Source: an uncultured Cellvibrio sp.
Lineage (GTDB): Bacteria; Pseudomonadota; Gammaproteobacteria; Pseudomonadales; Cellvibrionaceae
DNA length: 64,000 nucleotides
Direction: 5' to 3'
Assembly: GCA_946480695.1 (NCBI GenBank)
Contig: CAMLKG010000021.1
Coordinates: 7,087-71,086, forward strand
Shown: one piece after another, positions 48,848 to 59,700 of the stretch
Position numbering within the stretch: position 1 is the stretch's first letter
Layout: every line of letters starts with the position of its first letter
The notes under the pieces: generated by a model
What the model saw: only the letters and a program-made list of their open reading frames with translations
Database searches by the model: none
Told to the model about the DNA's origin: nothing
Position numbers and translations under genes: made by a program

Positions 48848-50059
48848 TTAAACGGTAATACCGTCCAAATCCGCTACGGTCAAAATATCCTTATCACCGC
48901 GACCGGACAGGTTGGCGATAATGATTTGTTCTTTACCCATCGTTGGCGCCAGCTTTTCCACGTAAGCCAACGCGTGGCTGGACTCAAGCGCGGGCATGAT
49001 GCCTTCGGTCCTGGTCAATTTACGGAATGCTGCCAAAGCCTCGTCATCGTTAATCGCCACATAATTAACGCGTCCTATATCTTTTAACCAGGAATGCTCA
49101 GGGCCAACACCGGGATAATCCAAACCTGCCGATACCGAGTGGGTCTCGATGATTTGGCCGTTTTCATCTTCCATCAAATAGGTGCGGTTACCATGCAGCA
49201 CACCGGGAACGCCTTTGTTCAAGGGCGCAGCATGCTTGCCGCTTTCGATACCCAAACCGCCCGCTTCAACCCCATACATTTTTACGGAGCCGTCGGTGAG
49301 GAATGGATGGAATAAACCAATCGCATTGGAGCCTCCACCCACACAGGCAACCAGCGCATCGGGCAAGCGCCCCGCTTGTTCCAGGCACTGGCGGCGCGCT
49401 TCCCGACCGATAACGGCCTGGAAATCGCGCACCAATTGCGGATAGGGATGGGGACCAGCCACCGTACCGATAATGTAGAAGGTATCGTCTACGTTGGTGG
49501 CCCAATCGCGCATGGCCTCGTTCATAGCATCTTTCAAGGTGCGTGAACCGGAAGTTACCGGAAACACTTCAGCGCCCAGTAATTTCATCCGATATACGTT
49601 GAGCGCCTGACGTTTAACATCTTCGGCACCCATATAGACGCGACATTTCAAACCGAGGCGTGCGGCTACGGTTGCGGTGGCAACACCATGCTGGCCTGCA
49701 CCCGTTTCCGCAATGACACGGGATTTACCGGTGAACTTAGCCAGCAAAGCCTGCCCGATGGTGTTATTTACCTTATGCGCGCCGGTGTGGTTGAGGTCTT
49801 CACGCTTGAGGTAGATTTGCGCACCACCCAATTCACGGGTCCAGCGCTCGGCGAGGTAAAGCGGGGAAGGACGGCCCACGTAATGAGCCAGGTCCTTATC
49901 AAATTCAGCCTGGAAAGCCGGATCATCTTTCAATCGCGAATAAATGGATTGAAGTTCATCGAGCGCGTAAATCAATGTCTCGGACACAAAGCGGCCGCCG
50001 TACGGGCCAAAATGACCTTCCGCATTAGGGAAAGCACTGTAATCAATAGACTGACTCAC
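48848..50059 (-). CDS. trpB: Tryptophan synthase beta subunit
   Basis: 403 residues, a PLP enzyme that joins indole and serine. The PLP lysine is in [14 protein letters not shown] (about 88-101). [13 protein letters not shown] and [15 protein letters not shown] (phosphate-binding glycine run) are intact, and [15 protein letters not shown] is typical of TrpB1. The start is GTG at 50059 with AGGTG upstream. It makes a complex with the TrpA encoded next. Confidence 0.97.
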   Translation of the reverse strand: MSQSIDYSAFPNAEGHFGPYGGRFVSETLIYALDELQSIYSRLKDDPAFQAEFDKDLAHYVGRPSPLYLAERWTRELGGAQIYLKREDLNHTGAHKVNNTIGQALLAKFTGKSRVIAETGAGQHGVATATVAARLGLKCRVYMGAEDVKRQALNVYRMKLLGAEVFPVTSGSRTLKDAMNEAMRDWATNVDDTFYIIGTVAGPHPYPQLVRDFQAVIGREARRQCLEQAGRLPDALVACVGGGSNAIGLFHPFLTDGSVKMYGVEAGGLGIESGKHAAPLNKGVPGVLHGNRTYLMEDENGQIIETHSVSAGLDYPGVGPEHSWLKDIGRVNYVAINDDEALAAFRKLTRTEGIMPALESSHALAYVEKLAPTMGKEQIIIANLSGRGDKDILTVADLDGITV

Positions 50060-50097
50060 CGTTAAATCACCTGTAGCAAGCCGGCAGCGTAACTAAT

Positions 50098-50718
50098 TCA
50101 GGCTGACCGGGCATTATTAATGAAAGATTTGATTTGTTTGTGATCTTTTTTTCCGGGCGCTGATTCTACACCGCCGCTTACATCAACCCCATAGACACCT
50201 GTCTGGCGAACGGCCCTGGCAATATTTTCAGAAGTCAAACCACCAGCCAGCACCAGCGGCACACTTGCATGACGGGGAACCCTGTCCCAATCAAAGGTTT
50301 CGCCTGTACCGCCGGGGATGCCGGGGCGATATGCATCCAATAAAATTCCGGATGCATTTGGATGCGCGGCTATCGCGGTTTCTACATCCAATTCGGGGCG
50401 CATACGAATGGCTTTCATATACGGACGTTGGAATGATTCACAATAAGCAGCGGCCTCATCCCCATGGAACTGCAATAACTGCAAAGGAACACGAGCTAGC
50501 AACGCATTCACAAATTCCGGATCAGCGTTAACAAACAAGCCGGTTACAGTGATAAATGGCCCAACCGCCAACGCAATGGAACGAGCTTGCTCAATATCAA
50601 TGGCACGTGGACTGGCACTGTAAAAAACCAATCCCAGGGCGTCAGCACCGGCATCAATGACCGCCCTGGCGTCCCCAATATTGGTAATACCACAGATTTT
50701 CACTCTCACGCCGGACAC
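50098..50718 (-). CDS. trpF: Phosphoribosylanthranilate isomerase
   Basis: 206 residues, a TIM barrel catalysing the Amadori rearrangement before TrpC. Catalytic Cys in VKICGIT (near residue 9) and Asp in ILLDAYRPG (near 127) are present. LVLAGGLTSENIARAV and YGVDVSGGVES form the phosphate site. It is the first gene of a probable nine-gene minus-strand operon running to metZ. AGGAG precedes the ATG. trpE, G, D and C are not in the window. Confidence 0.95.
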   Translation of the reverse strand: MSGVRVKICGITNIGDARAVIDAGADALGLVFYSASPRAIDIEQARSIALAVGPFITVTGLFVNADPEFVNALLARVPLQLLQFHGDEAAAYCESFQRPYMKAIRMRPELDVETAIAAHPNASGILLDAYRPGIPGGTGETFDWDRVPRHASVPLVLAGGLTSENIARAVRQTGVYGVDVSGGVESAPGKKDHKQIKSFINNARSA

Positions 50719-50844
50719 ATTGAATTACTCCTGTCAGCTTTATAAAGCACGCTGGGAAATTGTCGCTATTGAAAAATAGGCGGGGATATTAACAGACTTC
50801 ACTATGAAAAACCGCAAAATGGCGGAGCATAAAAATCCGACCAA

Positions 50845-51744
50845 TCAAAGTTCCGCAGCGAAACCGCCAACAGGTTCGGGAAAATATAAAGGGCCAGGCG
50901 CACCTATAGGAAGATTAACATTCGGTGGATAATCAACACCGACGAGATATAGGCCGAACGGTTTTGCCGTCGCACCTCCAGCGCTGCGATCACGGGCGGC
51001 CAGTACCTCGGCAACCCATTCAGGTGGCTTATCCCCTGCCCCGACTGCCAGTAATACCCCCACGATATTACGTACCATATGGTGCAAAAACGCGTTCGCC
51101 TGGACCTCTAATACAATCAAGTCCCCGCGCCTGACCAAATGCAGGTACTCGATTTTCCGTACCGGGCTTTTTGCCTGGCATTGCGTGGCACGAAAAGAAG
51201 TAAAGTCATGCTGCCCAACCAAATGCGCCGCCGCTTTACGCATCTTCGATAGATCCAGCGGACGAGGCGACCAGGTCACTTGATCATGTAACAGCGCGGA
51301 TGGGGTTTTGGCATCACTTAGCAAATAACGATAGGTACGATTAAGTGCGCTGAAGCGCGCATGAAATTGCGGCATAACTTCTTTAGCCCAACGCACACCA
51401 ACCGCATCCGGCAAGTAGGGTCGTGTACCGCGCAACCAGGCCTTTTCCGGACGAACTGCCAGGGTATCGAAATGAATGACCTGGTTGGTAGCATGCACAC
51501 CGGCATCCGTCCTGCCAGCACAAACCAGGGTAACCTCTTCATCAGCTACCCTGGACAATGCATATTCAAGTGCCTGCTGGACCGTTTTAACACCGTTAGG
51601 CTGGACCTGGAAGCCATGGAATTCCGACCCTTTGTACTCAATACCTAATGCAATCCTGTGCATACCTTCCGGCCAGACAGTATCTGCGACTACTTCCCCG
51701 TTGCGGGTATAGGGTTTGGAAGTGGGGATATAGTTTTCACTCAT
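50845..51744 (-). CDS. truA: tRNA pseudouridine synthase A
   Basis: 299 residues. It modifies uridines 38-40 in the anticodon stem-loop. CAGRTDAGVHATNQVIHFD holds the catalytic Asp (near residue 79). HDFTSFRATQCQAKSPVR and NAFLHHMVRNIVGVLLAVG are family blocks. It has an N-terminal extension of about 25 residues relative to E. coli TruA; the core begins at HRIALGIEYKGSEFHG. It lies between fimV and trpF as in Pseudomonas. Confidence 0.95.
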   Translation of the reverse strand: MSENYIPTSKPYTRNGEVVADTVWPEGMHRIALGIEYKGSEFHGFQVQPNGVKTVQQALEYALSRVADEEVTLVCAGRTDAGVHATNQVIHFDTLAVRPEKAWLRGTRPYLPDAVGVRWAKEVMPQFHARFSALNRTYRYLLSDAKTPSALLHDQVTWSPRPLDLSKMRKAAAHLVGQHDFTSFRATQCQAKSPVRKIEYLHLVRRGDLIVLEVQANAFLHHMVRNIVGVLLAVGAGDKPPEWVAEVLAARDRSAGGATAKPFGLYLVGVDYPPNVNLPIGAPGPLYFPEPVGGFAAEL

Positions 51745-51776
51745 AGCTTGTCATCACCAAATAATTCAACCCAAAT

Positions 51777-51811
51777 AAAAAAGCCTTGCACCAAAGGTAC
51801 AAGGCTTTTTT
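51777..51811. terminator. Terminator after fimV
   Basis: Arms AAAAAAGCCTTG and CAAGGCTTTTTT with an 11-base loop. On the minus strand it ends fimV before truA; the symmetric U-tracts would work both ways. Confidence 0.9.
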
Positions 51812-51824
51812 AAAAGATGGGCGA

Positions 51825-54800
51825 TTAAACAATGCGGCCCAACAATTCATTCGCTTCTTTGCGTTGCTCCTCATTACCCTCATTGATAACCTCGGAAAGA
51901 ATATCTTTTGCTCCCTCCGCATCACCCATATCTATGTAGGCACGAGCCAAATCCAGCTTGGTAGCCGCTTCATCGGCATCCGCGAGGAAATCCAATTCAG
52001 AATCCATTTCATCGTCAGAAAGATCAGCTAAGGCCGCCTCATCACTCGAAAATTCATTTAGATCCAGGTCATCGGACCCGGTAGAAAACTCGGACAAGGC
52101 CTGCGAAAACAGATCTTCATCCTGCGCGGCCCCCTCGGCAGTCGCCGGTTTCGATTTACCTGGAAGCTCTTCATCCAATTCCAGATCAGCCAAGTCAGAT
52201 GAGGCGTCACTATCCAGCGCTGCAAAATCAGCTTCGATTTCCGCATCCAATGTTTTTTCATCTTCCAGATCAAAACTCATGGTTTCTTCAGGATTATCCA
52301 GGTCATCTGTCAGATTCAGGCCGGATGGTGCAAGATCCTCAAGCTGCATGTCCTCATCAAGGTCATCCAGGTCAAATTCAGCCTCGTCCTTAGCCATCTC
52401 CTGGGCAGCGAATTCTGAAATACTGGGTGAATCCTCTCCCGGTACCTCATCTTCAAAATCAACATCAAGGCTTTCCATTTCGTGATCCAGGGCAGCCAGA
52501 TCTATATCATCAACGTTCATGTCGAGGTTGAAGTCATCAGAGGATACGTCCAGTGTCCCATCGACCAAGGCTTCCGGTTCCTGTTTGCTCTCAACCGATT
52601 CCATGTCATCTGCTAATTCATCACCAAACTCCAGCTCATCATCTACAGACAAATCATCATCCAGTGCCAGATCGTCATCCAGATCAAAATTAAACTCGTC
52701 ATCAATGGCCGCTGATGTCGCCTCCACATCCTCCGGTACCCTATCCTTTTCCAATTCGTCCAAGGCAAACGATAGCTCTGACAAATCATCGGTTTGTTTG
52801 ACATCGGAGTCTTCATCCAGGGCCAACGAAAACTCATCGGCTATAGTGCCAGGACCAGTAGTGGCTTTTGACGGTTCGTCGTCATCCAGATCCAACTGGA
52901 AATCAAAATCACTTGCCTGGTAATTGGCCGGTGCGGGCTGCTCTTCCGAGACCGACAGGTCATCGTCAAGATTAAAATCATCAAGTGCGAAATCGTCCGC
53001 AGGCTCGCTGGACTGGCCAATTCCTGCATCAAACTCACCGGCACCGGATATGCCTGCACGCAACTCAGCCGCACGGGACAAGAGCGCAGCACCTGCAAGC
53101 GGCAGAAGCGCTGCGTATTGTTTGTCAAAACTCGCGACGTTCTGTTGTTGCGCATAAACCTCAAGGAGCTTCATGCGAATATCGGTTGAATCCGGATCTT
53201 TCTTCAACGCATTGAGCAACATCTCTTCAGCTTGGTCCAACTTGCCGTAGGCGATGTAAATATCAGCCTCACCAACCACATCCCCGGTTTCGGCAACCGC
53301 TTCGACAGGCCGCTCCTCATCAAACAAAGAGGACTCATCAATTTCATCGAAGTTATCCGGGACCTCCTCCGTTTCATCGATTTCAACAGGCGCTTCATCC
53401 ATGGAAAATACATCTTGCTCAGCCAGGGCTTGCTCTTCTGCCGCTTGCTTGCGACGACGGTAAGCCAAATAACCGGCCCCCGCTAAACCCAAGACCCCTA
53501 AACCGATCCAGGGAGCATTTTCCGTTACCTTATCCATTAACGTCGGTTGAGGTTTGGGACGAGTGACCACTTTATTGGGTTGCACCGGTGGTGGAACTAC
53601 CGCTGCCGCACTCGATGCGGCGGAACTGCTCGCAACAACAGGCGTTACCGGTGTTATCGCCTCCTGGGAGGCTACCGTTGCCGATTCCGGGGAAGAAACC
53701 ATTGGCTCTCCCACCGGAGCAACCGGCTGTTCAACAGGCAATTGTGAGGAAGGTATATCAGCCGGCTTTTGCTCCGCTGCCACCTGGAGGGCACGCAATT
53801 TTTCATTGCTAACATCCACCAGCCGTTGCATGGTTTCGATTTGTGCTTCCAGATCCCTAACCCGCGAACTCAGCTCTGTATTTTCCGCCTTGGACTTATC
53901 CAGTTCCTCCAAGGTCGCTGCCAATTCAGTCTCAAGTGCCTTACCCGAACCATCGTTAGCACCACTACCTTGCCCGCCTCCATTATCCGCAGAGGGCGCG
54001 GCCAGCTTTACCCGGCCACTGACTTCAGTGGATTCTGCGCGAGCAGTGCTGGTACGACGGGATGCGTTAATTTGCGCTCCCAACTCCGAATCACCATTAT
54101 TGGCCGCAGCAAACTGGCGCACCGCTTCAGATTTACCCAGGGATTTCATTTCCTCGGCACCAGGAATACGCAGCACCTGGCCACGGCGCAGGCGATTAAT
54201 ATTGCCCCCGATAAACGCATCGGGATTGGCTTTGTATAGCGCCATCATACTTTGATGAACGGAGACACTGGCATCAGGGCGCGCACGCAACGCTATTTCC
54301 CACAAAGTGTCGTTGTTGCGCACCTCATAATCACTGCCGCTCAATTTGGGCTGTGGACTCACACCCGAACCTGAAGTAGACCGGGTTGACGGAACATAAA
54401 TGGTCGGTGCTGCTGTCGATGGGCGAGCCTGCCTTGGGGCGGAGGTGGTTGCGGACTGAACAGGGCGGCTAACGGCGCCCTCGTCAAAGGTCGGCAGGTC
54501 CATTAATAAAGTGTATTCACGCAACAAGCGTCCCGCAGTCCAACGGGCTTCAATCAGGAAATTCAGGTAGGGCTCGCGCACGGGATTACGCGAAGTAATT
54601 AATACCTTGGGGCCATCAGGTGATTCAAGATCAACGGCAAACTGGAATTCGGTATAGAAAAATAAACGATCAACGCCGTTGCGTTCAAAATCTGCTGGTG
54701 ATGCCAATGTAACCAGGATTTGTTCAGCAGTGAGATCGCGGGTGTCAAGCAGCTTAACCTCGGCCTCAAGCGGCTGGTTCAGTGTTGACTTGAGCTTAAC

Positions 54801-54884
54801 CTCACCTAACCCCAACGCACTCACATGGGATGAGAGCGCCAGAGACGCGAGACCACAGGCTAAAACCAACTGACGAAGACGCAT
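51825..54884 (-). CDS. fimV: Polar hub / motility protein FimV
   Basis: 1019 residues, an inner-membrane peptidoglycan-binding scaffold that organises type IV pili and the pole. A signal peptide (about 1-23) is followed by the FimV N-terminal domain (GEVKLKSTLNQPLEAEV) and a LysM domain (about 185-255, YEVRNNDTLWEIALRARPD). Next come a coiled coil (about 320-370), a Pro/Ala/Val linker and one membrane segment near 465-485 (WIGLGVLGLAGAGYLAYRRRK). The long cytoplasmic part is extremely rich in Asp/Glu, with short DDFxLDDD-like repeats. It closes with a TPR-like FimV C-terminal motif (TKLDLARAYIDMGDAEGAKDI). AAGGAT precedes the ATG. In Pseudomonas the C-terminal part recruits regulators of cAMP signalling. 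Confidence 0.95.
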   Translation of the reverse strand: MRLRQLVLACGLASLALSSHVSALGLGEVKLKSTLNQPLEAEVKLLDTRDLTAEQILVTLASPADFERNGVDRLFFYTEFQFAVDLESPDGPKVLITSRNPVREPYLNFLIEARWTAGRLLREYTLLMDLPTFDEGAVSRPVQSATTSAPRQARPSTAAPTIYVPSTRSTSGSGVSPQPKLSGSDYEVRNNDTLWEIALRARPDASVSVHQSMMALYKANPDAFIGGNINRLRRGQVLRIPGAEEMKSLGKSEAVRQFAAANNGDSELGAQINASRRTSTARAESTEVSGRVKLAAPSADNGGGQGSGANDGSGKALETELAATLEELDKSKAENTELSSRVRDLEAQIETMQRLVDVSNEKLRALQVAAEQKPADIPSSQLPVEQPVAPVGEPMVSSPESATVASQEAITPVTPVVASSSAASSAAAVVPPPVQPNKVVTRPKPQPTLMDKVTENAPWIGLGVLGLAGAGYLAYRRRKQAAEEQALAEQDVFSMDEAPVEIDETEEVPDNFDEIDESSLFDEERPVEAVAETGDVVGEADIYIAYGKLDQAEEMLLNALKKDPDSTDIRMKLLEVYAQQQNVASFDKQYAALLPLAGAALLSRAAELRAGISGAGEFDAGIGQSSEPADDFALDDFNLDDDLSVSEEQPAPANYQASDFDFQLDLDDDEPSKATTGPGTIADEFSLALDEDSDVKQTDDLSELSFALDELEKDRVPEDVEATSAAIDDEFNFDLDDDLALDDDLSVDDELEFGDELADDMESVESKQEPEALVDGTLDVSSDDFNLDMNVDDIDLAALDHEMESLDVDFEDEVPGEDSPSISEFAAQEMAKDEAEFDLDDLDEDMQLEDLAPSGLNLTDDLDNPEETMSFDLEDEKTLDAEIEADFAALDSDASSDLADLELDEELPGKSKPATAEGAAQDEDLFSQALSEFSTGSDDLDLNEFSSDEAALADLSDDEMDSELDFLADADEAATKLDLARAYIDMGDAEGAKDILSEVINEGNEEQRKEANELLGRIV

Positions 54885-55231
54885 AGCGCTATCCTTTTAT
54901 TATTCCACGGCTGAATTGCAATGATTAGCCAGACATTTTAGTTGATGCGCAGCACTTGATGGAAAAAGATGCCACGTTAAAGAGGTTAAACCTCGAATAA
55001 ATATTCAGTATCGCTCGTAAGTATTCATTATAAATAGGTTTTTATCAATACTTAGGGTCTTGACAAAGCAACCATAAAGCGCGTTTTTTAACGCTTTATC
55101 AGGCTGTTTTCACAAAAATGTGAAAAAGAGCTGACATTTAAATCCTTATTTAATAACGAAATGGTTATATAAACAAAAACCCCAAGGGTAAGGCCTCGGG
55201 GTTTTTCGTTTGCAGCAATCCGGAGGATTAC
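54885..55231. other. Intergenic region with five inverted repeats (fimV-asd)
   Basis: 347 bases between asd and fimV, both on the minus strand. Inverted repeats in order: GAGGT/ACCTC (54982-54994), TAAGTATT/AATACTTA (55018-55054, 21-base gap), ATAAAGCG/CGCTTTAT (55074-55099, 10-base loop), TTTTCACA/TGTGAAAA (55107-55126, 4-base loop) and the terminator at 55175. No open frame is supported. It may hold the fimV promoter with operators, or a structured RNA. Confidence 0.55.
55175..55206 (-). terminator. Terminator after asd
   Basis: Arms AAAAACCCC and GGGGTTTTT with partial extra pairing (AGG/CCT) inside the loop. It lies 26 bases past the asd stop on the minus strand and ends in a T-run. Confidence 0.85.
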
Positions 55232-56344
55232 TTATTTCGACTCTTTCAAGATGCGCAGCATACGGCGCAAAGGCTCAGCCGCACCCCACAACAACTGGTC
55301 GCCAACAGTAAAGGCAGACAGGTATTGCGGCCCCATATTCATTTTGCGCAAGCGGCCAACCGGAATACTTAAAGTACCCGTTACCTTGGTTGGCGTCAGG
55401 TCGCGGAGACTGCTTTCACGATCATTCGGCACAACTGAAGCCCATGGATTGGCATTTTTGATTAACCCTTCGATATCCGCAACAGGAACATCTTTATTTA
55501 ACTTGATAGTCAGCGCCTGGCTGTGGCAACGCATGGCGCCGATACGTACGCACAAGCCATCAACCGGAATCGGGTTATCGCTACGCCCCAGGATCTTGTT
55601 AGTCTCGGCCTGCCCCTTCCATTCTTCTTTGGACTGGCCGGTTTCCCATTGCTTGTCGATATAAGGCAACAAGCTTCCCGCCAAAGGATGGCCAAAGTTG
55701 GCTTTTGGCAATTCGTCACCACGCATGGTTTCTGCAATGATGCGGTCAATTTCAAGGATCGCTGATTTTGGGTCAGCCAGTTTGTCAGCAACAGACTTGT
55801 GCAGGGTTCCCATTTGGGAAATAAGTTCGCGCATATTTTGCGCACCGGCACCGGAAGCAGCTTGATAGGTCATGGAAGAAACCCACTCAACCAAACCGGC
55901 ACGGAACAATCCACCCAGGCCCATCAGCATAAGGCTTACTGTACAGTTACCGCCGATGTAGTTTTTAACCCCCCGGGCGATACCGTTTTTAATTACATCG
56001 TTATTCACCGGATCAAGGACAATAATTGCATCCTTATCCATCCGCAGGCTTGATGCAGCATCGATCCAGTAGCCATTCCAGCCAGAAGAACGTAATTTCG
56101 GGAAAATTTCATTGGTGTAATCACCGCCCTGGCAGGTCACGATTACATCCAGTTGCTTAAGGTCATCCACCGAATAAGCATCCTTCAGCGCGGGCAATCC
56201 AGCCGCTACCGCTGGCGCAGCGCCACCCACGTTAGAGGTGGTAAAAAACACTGGCTCGATATCCGTAAAGTCATTCTCAGATTGCATACGCTCCATCAAT
56301 ACGGAGCCCACCATGCCGCGCCAACCTACAAAACCTACTTTCAT
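55232..56344 (-). CDS. asd: Aspartate-semialdehyde dehydrogenase
   Basis: 370 residues. It reduces aspartyl phosphate to the semialdehyde for lysine/diaminopimelate, threonine and methionine. The NADP motif [15 protein letters not shown] is at the N-terminus, the catalytic Cys in [17 protein letters not shown] (near 136), and the active-site His later in [14 protein letters not shown]. It is the longer gram-negative form. ATG 56344 matches the family start; the frame is open to 56365. It follows leuB as in pseudomonads. Confidence 0.96.
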   Translation of the reverse strand: MKVGFVGWRGMVGSVLMERMQSENDFTDIEPVFFTTSNVGGAAPAVAAGLPALKDAYSVDDLKQLDVIVTCQGGDYTNEIFPKLRSSGWNGYWIDAASSLRMDKDAIIVLDPVNNDVIKNGIARGVKNYIGGNCTVSLMLMGLGGLFRAGLVEWVSSMTYQAASGAGAQNMRELISQMGTLHKSVADKLADPKSAILEIDRIIAETMRGDELPKANFGHPLAGSLLPYIDKQWETGQSKEEWKGQAETNKILGRSDNPIPVDGLCVRIGAMRCHSQALTIKLNKDVPVADIEGLIKNANPWASVVPNDRESSLRDLTPTKVTGTLSIPVGRLRKMNMGPQYLSAFTVGDQLLWGAAEPLRRMLRILKESK

Positions 56345-56392
56345 CTCAGTCTCTCTTAAATTCACAAGCTAAATAATCAGGCTAGCGTGCAA

Positions 56393-57472
56393 CTATGCAT
56401 TTAGAGCCGCAACAACAGCATCACCCATTTGTGAGGTAGATACCTTGGTCTTACCTTCGGTATAAATATCTGCCGTGCGATACCCCTGATCCAGCACTTT
56501 ACCGACCGCCGCTTCAATCACATCAGCAACATCGGGATAACCGAGGGAATAACGCAGCATCATGGATACCGACAGAATAGTCGCCAGCGGATTGGCAATA
56601 TTCTGCCCGGCAATATCCGGTGCGGATCCGTGGCAAGGCTCATACATACCGCGACCATCCTTATCCAGCGAGGCCGACGGCAGCATACCGATTGAACCCG
56701 TCAACATGGCAGCCGCGTCGGACAAAATATCACCAAACATATTGCCAGTCACTAACACATCAAATTGTTTTGGCGCACGCACCAGTTGCATAGCGGCATT
56801 GTCCACGTACATATGGGACAACTCAACGTCCGGATACTCTTTGTGCAAAGTGTCCATTACTTCGCGCCACAACATGGTAGCTTCCAGCACATTTGCTTTA
56901 TCAACGGAACATACCTTGCGGTTACGCTTGCGCGCCATCTCAAATGCAGTGCGGCCAATGCGGATAATCTCACTCTCGGAATACTTGTAGGTGTTGTAGC
57001 CTTCGCGTTCACCATTTTCCAAAACACGGATACCGCGCGGCTCACCAAAGTAGATACCGCCCGCCAGCTCACGCACGATCAAAATATCCAGGCCAGAGAC
57101 TACTTCCGGCTTCAGGGAAGAAGCATCAACCAATTGCGGATACAACAGCGCCGGGCGCAAATTGGCATAGAGCCCCAACTGCGAACGGATTTTCAGCAAG
57201 CCTTTTTCCGGACGAATTGATCGATCCAGCTTATCCCATTTGGGACCACCTACCGCACCCAATAAAATCGCGTCGGCCTTGCGCGCTTTTTCCAGGGTGG
57301 AATCCGCCAAGGGGACGCCATATGCGTCAATGGCACAACCACCCATGTGGTCATTTTCAAAGGTCAGCCCCAAATCGAATCTGGTATTGATAACATCCAG
57401 CACTTTGCGCGCTTCGCGCACGATTTCCGGGCCTATACCATCACCTTCCAGAATTAAAATATGTTTACCCAC
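56393..57472 (-). CDS. leuB: 3-isopropylmalate dehydrogenase
   Basis: 359 residues. It oxidatively decarboxylates 3-isopropylmalate in leucine synthesis with NAD+. [14 protein letters not shown] at the N-terminus, [26 protein letters not shown] and the metal-site [26 protein letters not shown] are all typical. GTG 57472 ([12 protein letters not shown]) is chosen: GGGGAG stands just upstream and family proteins begin here; the TTG at 57490 lies in the ribosome-site region. Confidence 0.95.
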   Translation of the reverse strand: MGKHILILEGDGIGPEIVREARKVLDVINTRFDLGLTFENDHMGGCAIDAYGVPLADSTLEKARKADAILLGAVGGPKWDKLDRSIRPEKGLLKIRSQLGLYANLRPALLYPQLVDASSLKPEVVSGLDILIVRELAGGIYFGEPRGIRVLENGEREGYNTYKYSESEIIRIGRTAFEMARKRNRKVCSVDKANVLEATMLWREVMDTLHKEYPDVELSHMYVDNAAMQLVRAPKQFDVLVTGNMFGDILSDAAAMLTGSIGMLPSASLDKDGRGMYEPCHGSAPDIAGQNIANPLATILSVSMMLRYSLGYPDVADVIEAAVGKVLDQGYRTADIYTEGKTKVSTSQMGDAVVAALNA

Positions 57473-57495
57473 AGCAAATCTCCCCTTCAAAATTC

Positions 57496-58143
57496 TTATT
57501 TGACTACATCAAACAACCAGGGCGCTTCGGCGCGGCGCCTGGTTTCGTAAGCGCGGATTTTGTCAGCGTGTTCGAGCGTCAAACCAATATCGTCCAAACC
57601 ATTCAACAAGCAATGCTTGCGGAACGCATCGATTTCAAAACCAAATTTTTCACCTGATGGTGTCGTTACTGTTTGTGCCGCGAGATCAACCGTTAACTGA
57701 TAACCGTCTGTCGCGTACATTTCCTTGAATAATTTATCGACGATTTCTTCGCCCAGGATGATTGGCAATAAACCATTCTTAAAACAATTATTGAAGAAAA
57801 TATCGGCAAAACCCGGCGCAATGACACTGCGGAAACCATAGTCATCCAATGCCCAGGGTGCATGCTCACGACTTGAACCACAACCAAAATTTTCGCGCGC
57901 AAGCAAAATGCTGGCATTTTTATAGCGCGGGAAATTCAGTGGAAAATCCGGGTTGAGCGGGCGCCCCTCGCAGCTTTGGTCCGGCTTACCTTCATCAAGG
58001 TAACGCAATTCATCAAACAGATTTTTACCAAAGCCGGTACGCTTGATGGATTTCAAAAATTGCTTGGGGATGATCATGTCAGTATCGACATTGGCGCGAT
58101 CCATAGGAGCAGCAATGCCTTGGATAACAGTAAAACTTTTCAT
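57496..58143 (-). CDS. leuD: 3-isopropylmalate dehydratase small subunit
   Basis: 215 residues, the swivelling domain that completes the aconitase-like isomerase with Leu[17 protein letters not shown] and [16 protein letters not shown] are signature motifs, and [10 protein letters not shown] follows. TAGGAG precedes the ATG. It lies 12 bases after leuC. Confidence 0.96.
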   Translation of the reverse strand: MKSFTVIQGIAAPMDRANVDTDMIIPKQFLKSIKRTGFGKNLFDELRYLDEGKPDQSCEGRPLNPDFPLNFPRYKNASILLARENFGCGSSREHAPWALDDYGFRSVIAPGFADIFFNNCFKNGLLPIILGEEIVDKLFKEMYATDGYQLTVDLAAQTVTTPSGEKFGFEIDAFRKHCLLNGLDDIGLTLEHADKIRAYETRRRAEAPWLFDVVK

Positions 58144-58155
58144 GGCTTTCTCCTA

Positions 58156-59574
58156 TTAGTTGAACGTGCGAACATCGACAAAATGGCCGGCAATTGCCGC
58201 CGCTGCTGCCATCGCAGGGCTAACCAAATGCGTACGGCCACCATAACCCTGGCGACCCTCAAAGTTGCGATTCGACGTAGAGGCACAGTGCTCCCCTGCC
58301 CCGAGCTTGTCGGCATTCATCGCCAAACACATGGAGCATCCCGGCTCACGCCATTCCAATCCGGCGGCGATAAAAATTTTATCCAGGCCTTCCGCTTCCG
58401 CCTGCGCTTTTACCGCACCGGAACCGGGAACCACTATCGCTTCTTTCACCGAACCGGCTTTTTGACGGCCTTTTACAACCTCGGCCGCTGCGCGAATATC
58501 TTCGATGCGCGAGTTGGTGCAGGAACCGATAAATACGCGATCCACATGAATGGAGGTAATGGGCTGGTTCGCCTGCAAGCCCATGTACTGCAATGCCCGG
58601 ACCATATCGTTGCGTTTTACCGGATCAGTTTCGTTGGCCGGATCCGGCACTTTGTCCTCCACGGAAACAACCATCTCCGGTGACGTACCCCAACTCACTT
58701 GCGGTTTAATATCCGCACCATTGATTTCAATAATTGCATCAAAATGCGCGCCTTCATCACTGACATAACTTTTCCAGTCGGCAACCGCTTTTTCCCACAA
58801 CTCGCCTTTAGGGGCGTAGGTGCGGCCTTTTACATAATCAATCGTGGTTTGATCCACAGCTACCATCCCTGCGCGCGCGCCGGCTTCAATTGCCATATTG
58901 CACACCGTCATGCGGCCCTCCATGCTCATATCGCGAAACACTTCACCACCAAACTCCATCGCATAACCGGTACCACCCGCTGTGCCGATTTTCGCAATGA
59001 TGGCGAGCACGACGTCTTTCGGGGTAACACCAAGGCCAAGCTTGCCATCCACTTTGATCAGCATGTTCTTCATCTTTTTTGCAACCAGGCATTGGGTTGC
59101 CATGACATGCTCCACCTCGCTGGTTCCAATGCCGTGGGCCAACGCACCCAAAGCGCCATTGGTCGCGGTATGGGAATCGCCACACACCACAGTCATACCC
59201 GGCAAACATGCACCGGTTTCAGGGCCAACGACATGCACGATACCCTGGCGGTTATCGTTAATTTTGAATTCAAGGATGCCGAATTCATCGCAGTTATCAT
59301 CAAGGGTTTTTACCTGGATCAATGACACCGGGTCCTGGATTCCGCTTACACCGTGTGCGCGTTCTTTCCGGGTGGTAGGCACGTTGTGATCCGGCGTAGC
59401 CAGGATTGAATCTACCCGCCATGGCTTGCGTCCCGCCATTCGCAATCCTTCAAATGCCTGGGGCGAGGTCACCTCATGAACGATGTGACGATCGATATAA
59501 ATAAGGGCCGAACCATCGTCACCTTGGTGGACGAGATGGGCATCCCAAAGTTTGTCATAAAGGGTTTTTGCCAT
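58156..59574 (-). CDS. leuC: 3-isopropylmalate dehydratase large subunit
   Basis: 472 residues, carrying the [4Fe-4S] cluster that isomerises 2- and 3-isopropylmalate. Cluster cysteines are in [12 protein letters not shown] (near 350) and [10 protein letters not shown] (near 412-415). [20 protein letters not shown] is the aconitase-family motif. ATG 59574 follows TTGGAG. First gene of leuCDB-asd, divergent from the LysR gene. Confidence 0.97.
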   Translation of the reverse strand: MAKTLYDKLWDAHLVHQGDDGSALIYIDRHIVHEVTSPQAFEGLRMAGRKPWRVDSILATPDHNVPTTRKERAHGVSGIQDPVSLIQVKTLDDNCDEFGILEFKINDNRQGIVHVVGPETGACLPGMTVVCGDSHTATNGALGALAHGIGTSEVEHVMATQCLVAKKMKNMLIKVDGKLGLGVTPKDVVLAIIAKIGTAGGTGYAMEFGGEVFRDMSMEGRMTVCNMAIEAGARAGMVAVDQTTIDYVKGRTYAPKGELWEKAVADWKSYVSDEGAHFDAIIEINGADIKPQVSWGTSPEMVVSVEDKVPDPANETDPVKRNDMVRALQYMGLQANQPITSIHVDRVFIGSCTNSRIEDIRAAAEVVKGRQKAGSVKEAIVVPGSGAVKAQAEAEGLDKIFIAAGLEWREPGCSMCLAMNADKLGAGEHCASTSNRNFEGRQGYGGRTHLVSPAMAAAAAIAGHFVDVRTFN

Positions 59575-59700
59575 GGTGATCTCCAATAAGGCCCTTCAAG
59601 GCCCGGCTCACAGGATTGCAGCGAAACTTGGTAAAGAAAGAATGACGCCATGCTACGCCCAGGACACCCATAAAACAAATTTATCTTTTTTATATATTGC

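Noticed and set aside
53554..54255. Plus-strand open frame antisense to fimV
   Set aside because: Ser/Ala/Leu-rich product mirrors the repetitive composition of fimV; no ribosome site, no family.
57976..58683. Plus-strand open frame (235 codons) antisense to leuD/leuC
   Set aside because: The opposite strand encodes complete LeuD and LeuC with cluster ligands; the antisense product has no recognisable motif or translation start. The frame at 58699-59325 plus is rejected for the same reason.
59575..59700. Possible leucine attenuator upstream of leuC
   Set aside because: No short leader peptide with a run of Leu codons and no terminator/antiterminator pair is visible; control by the divergent LysR is the simpler explanation.
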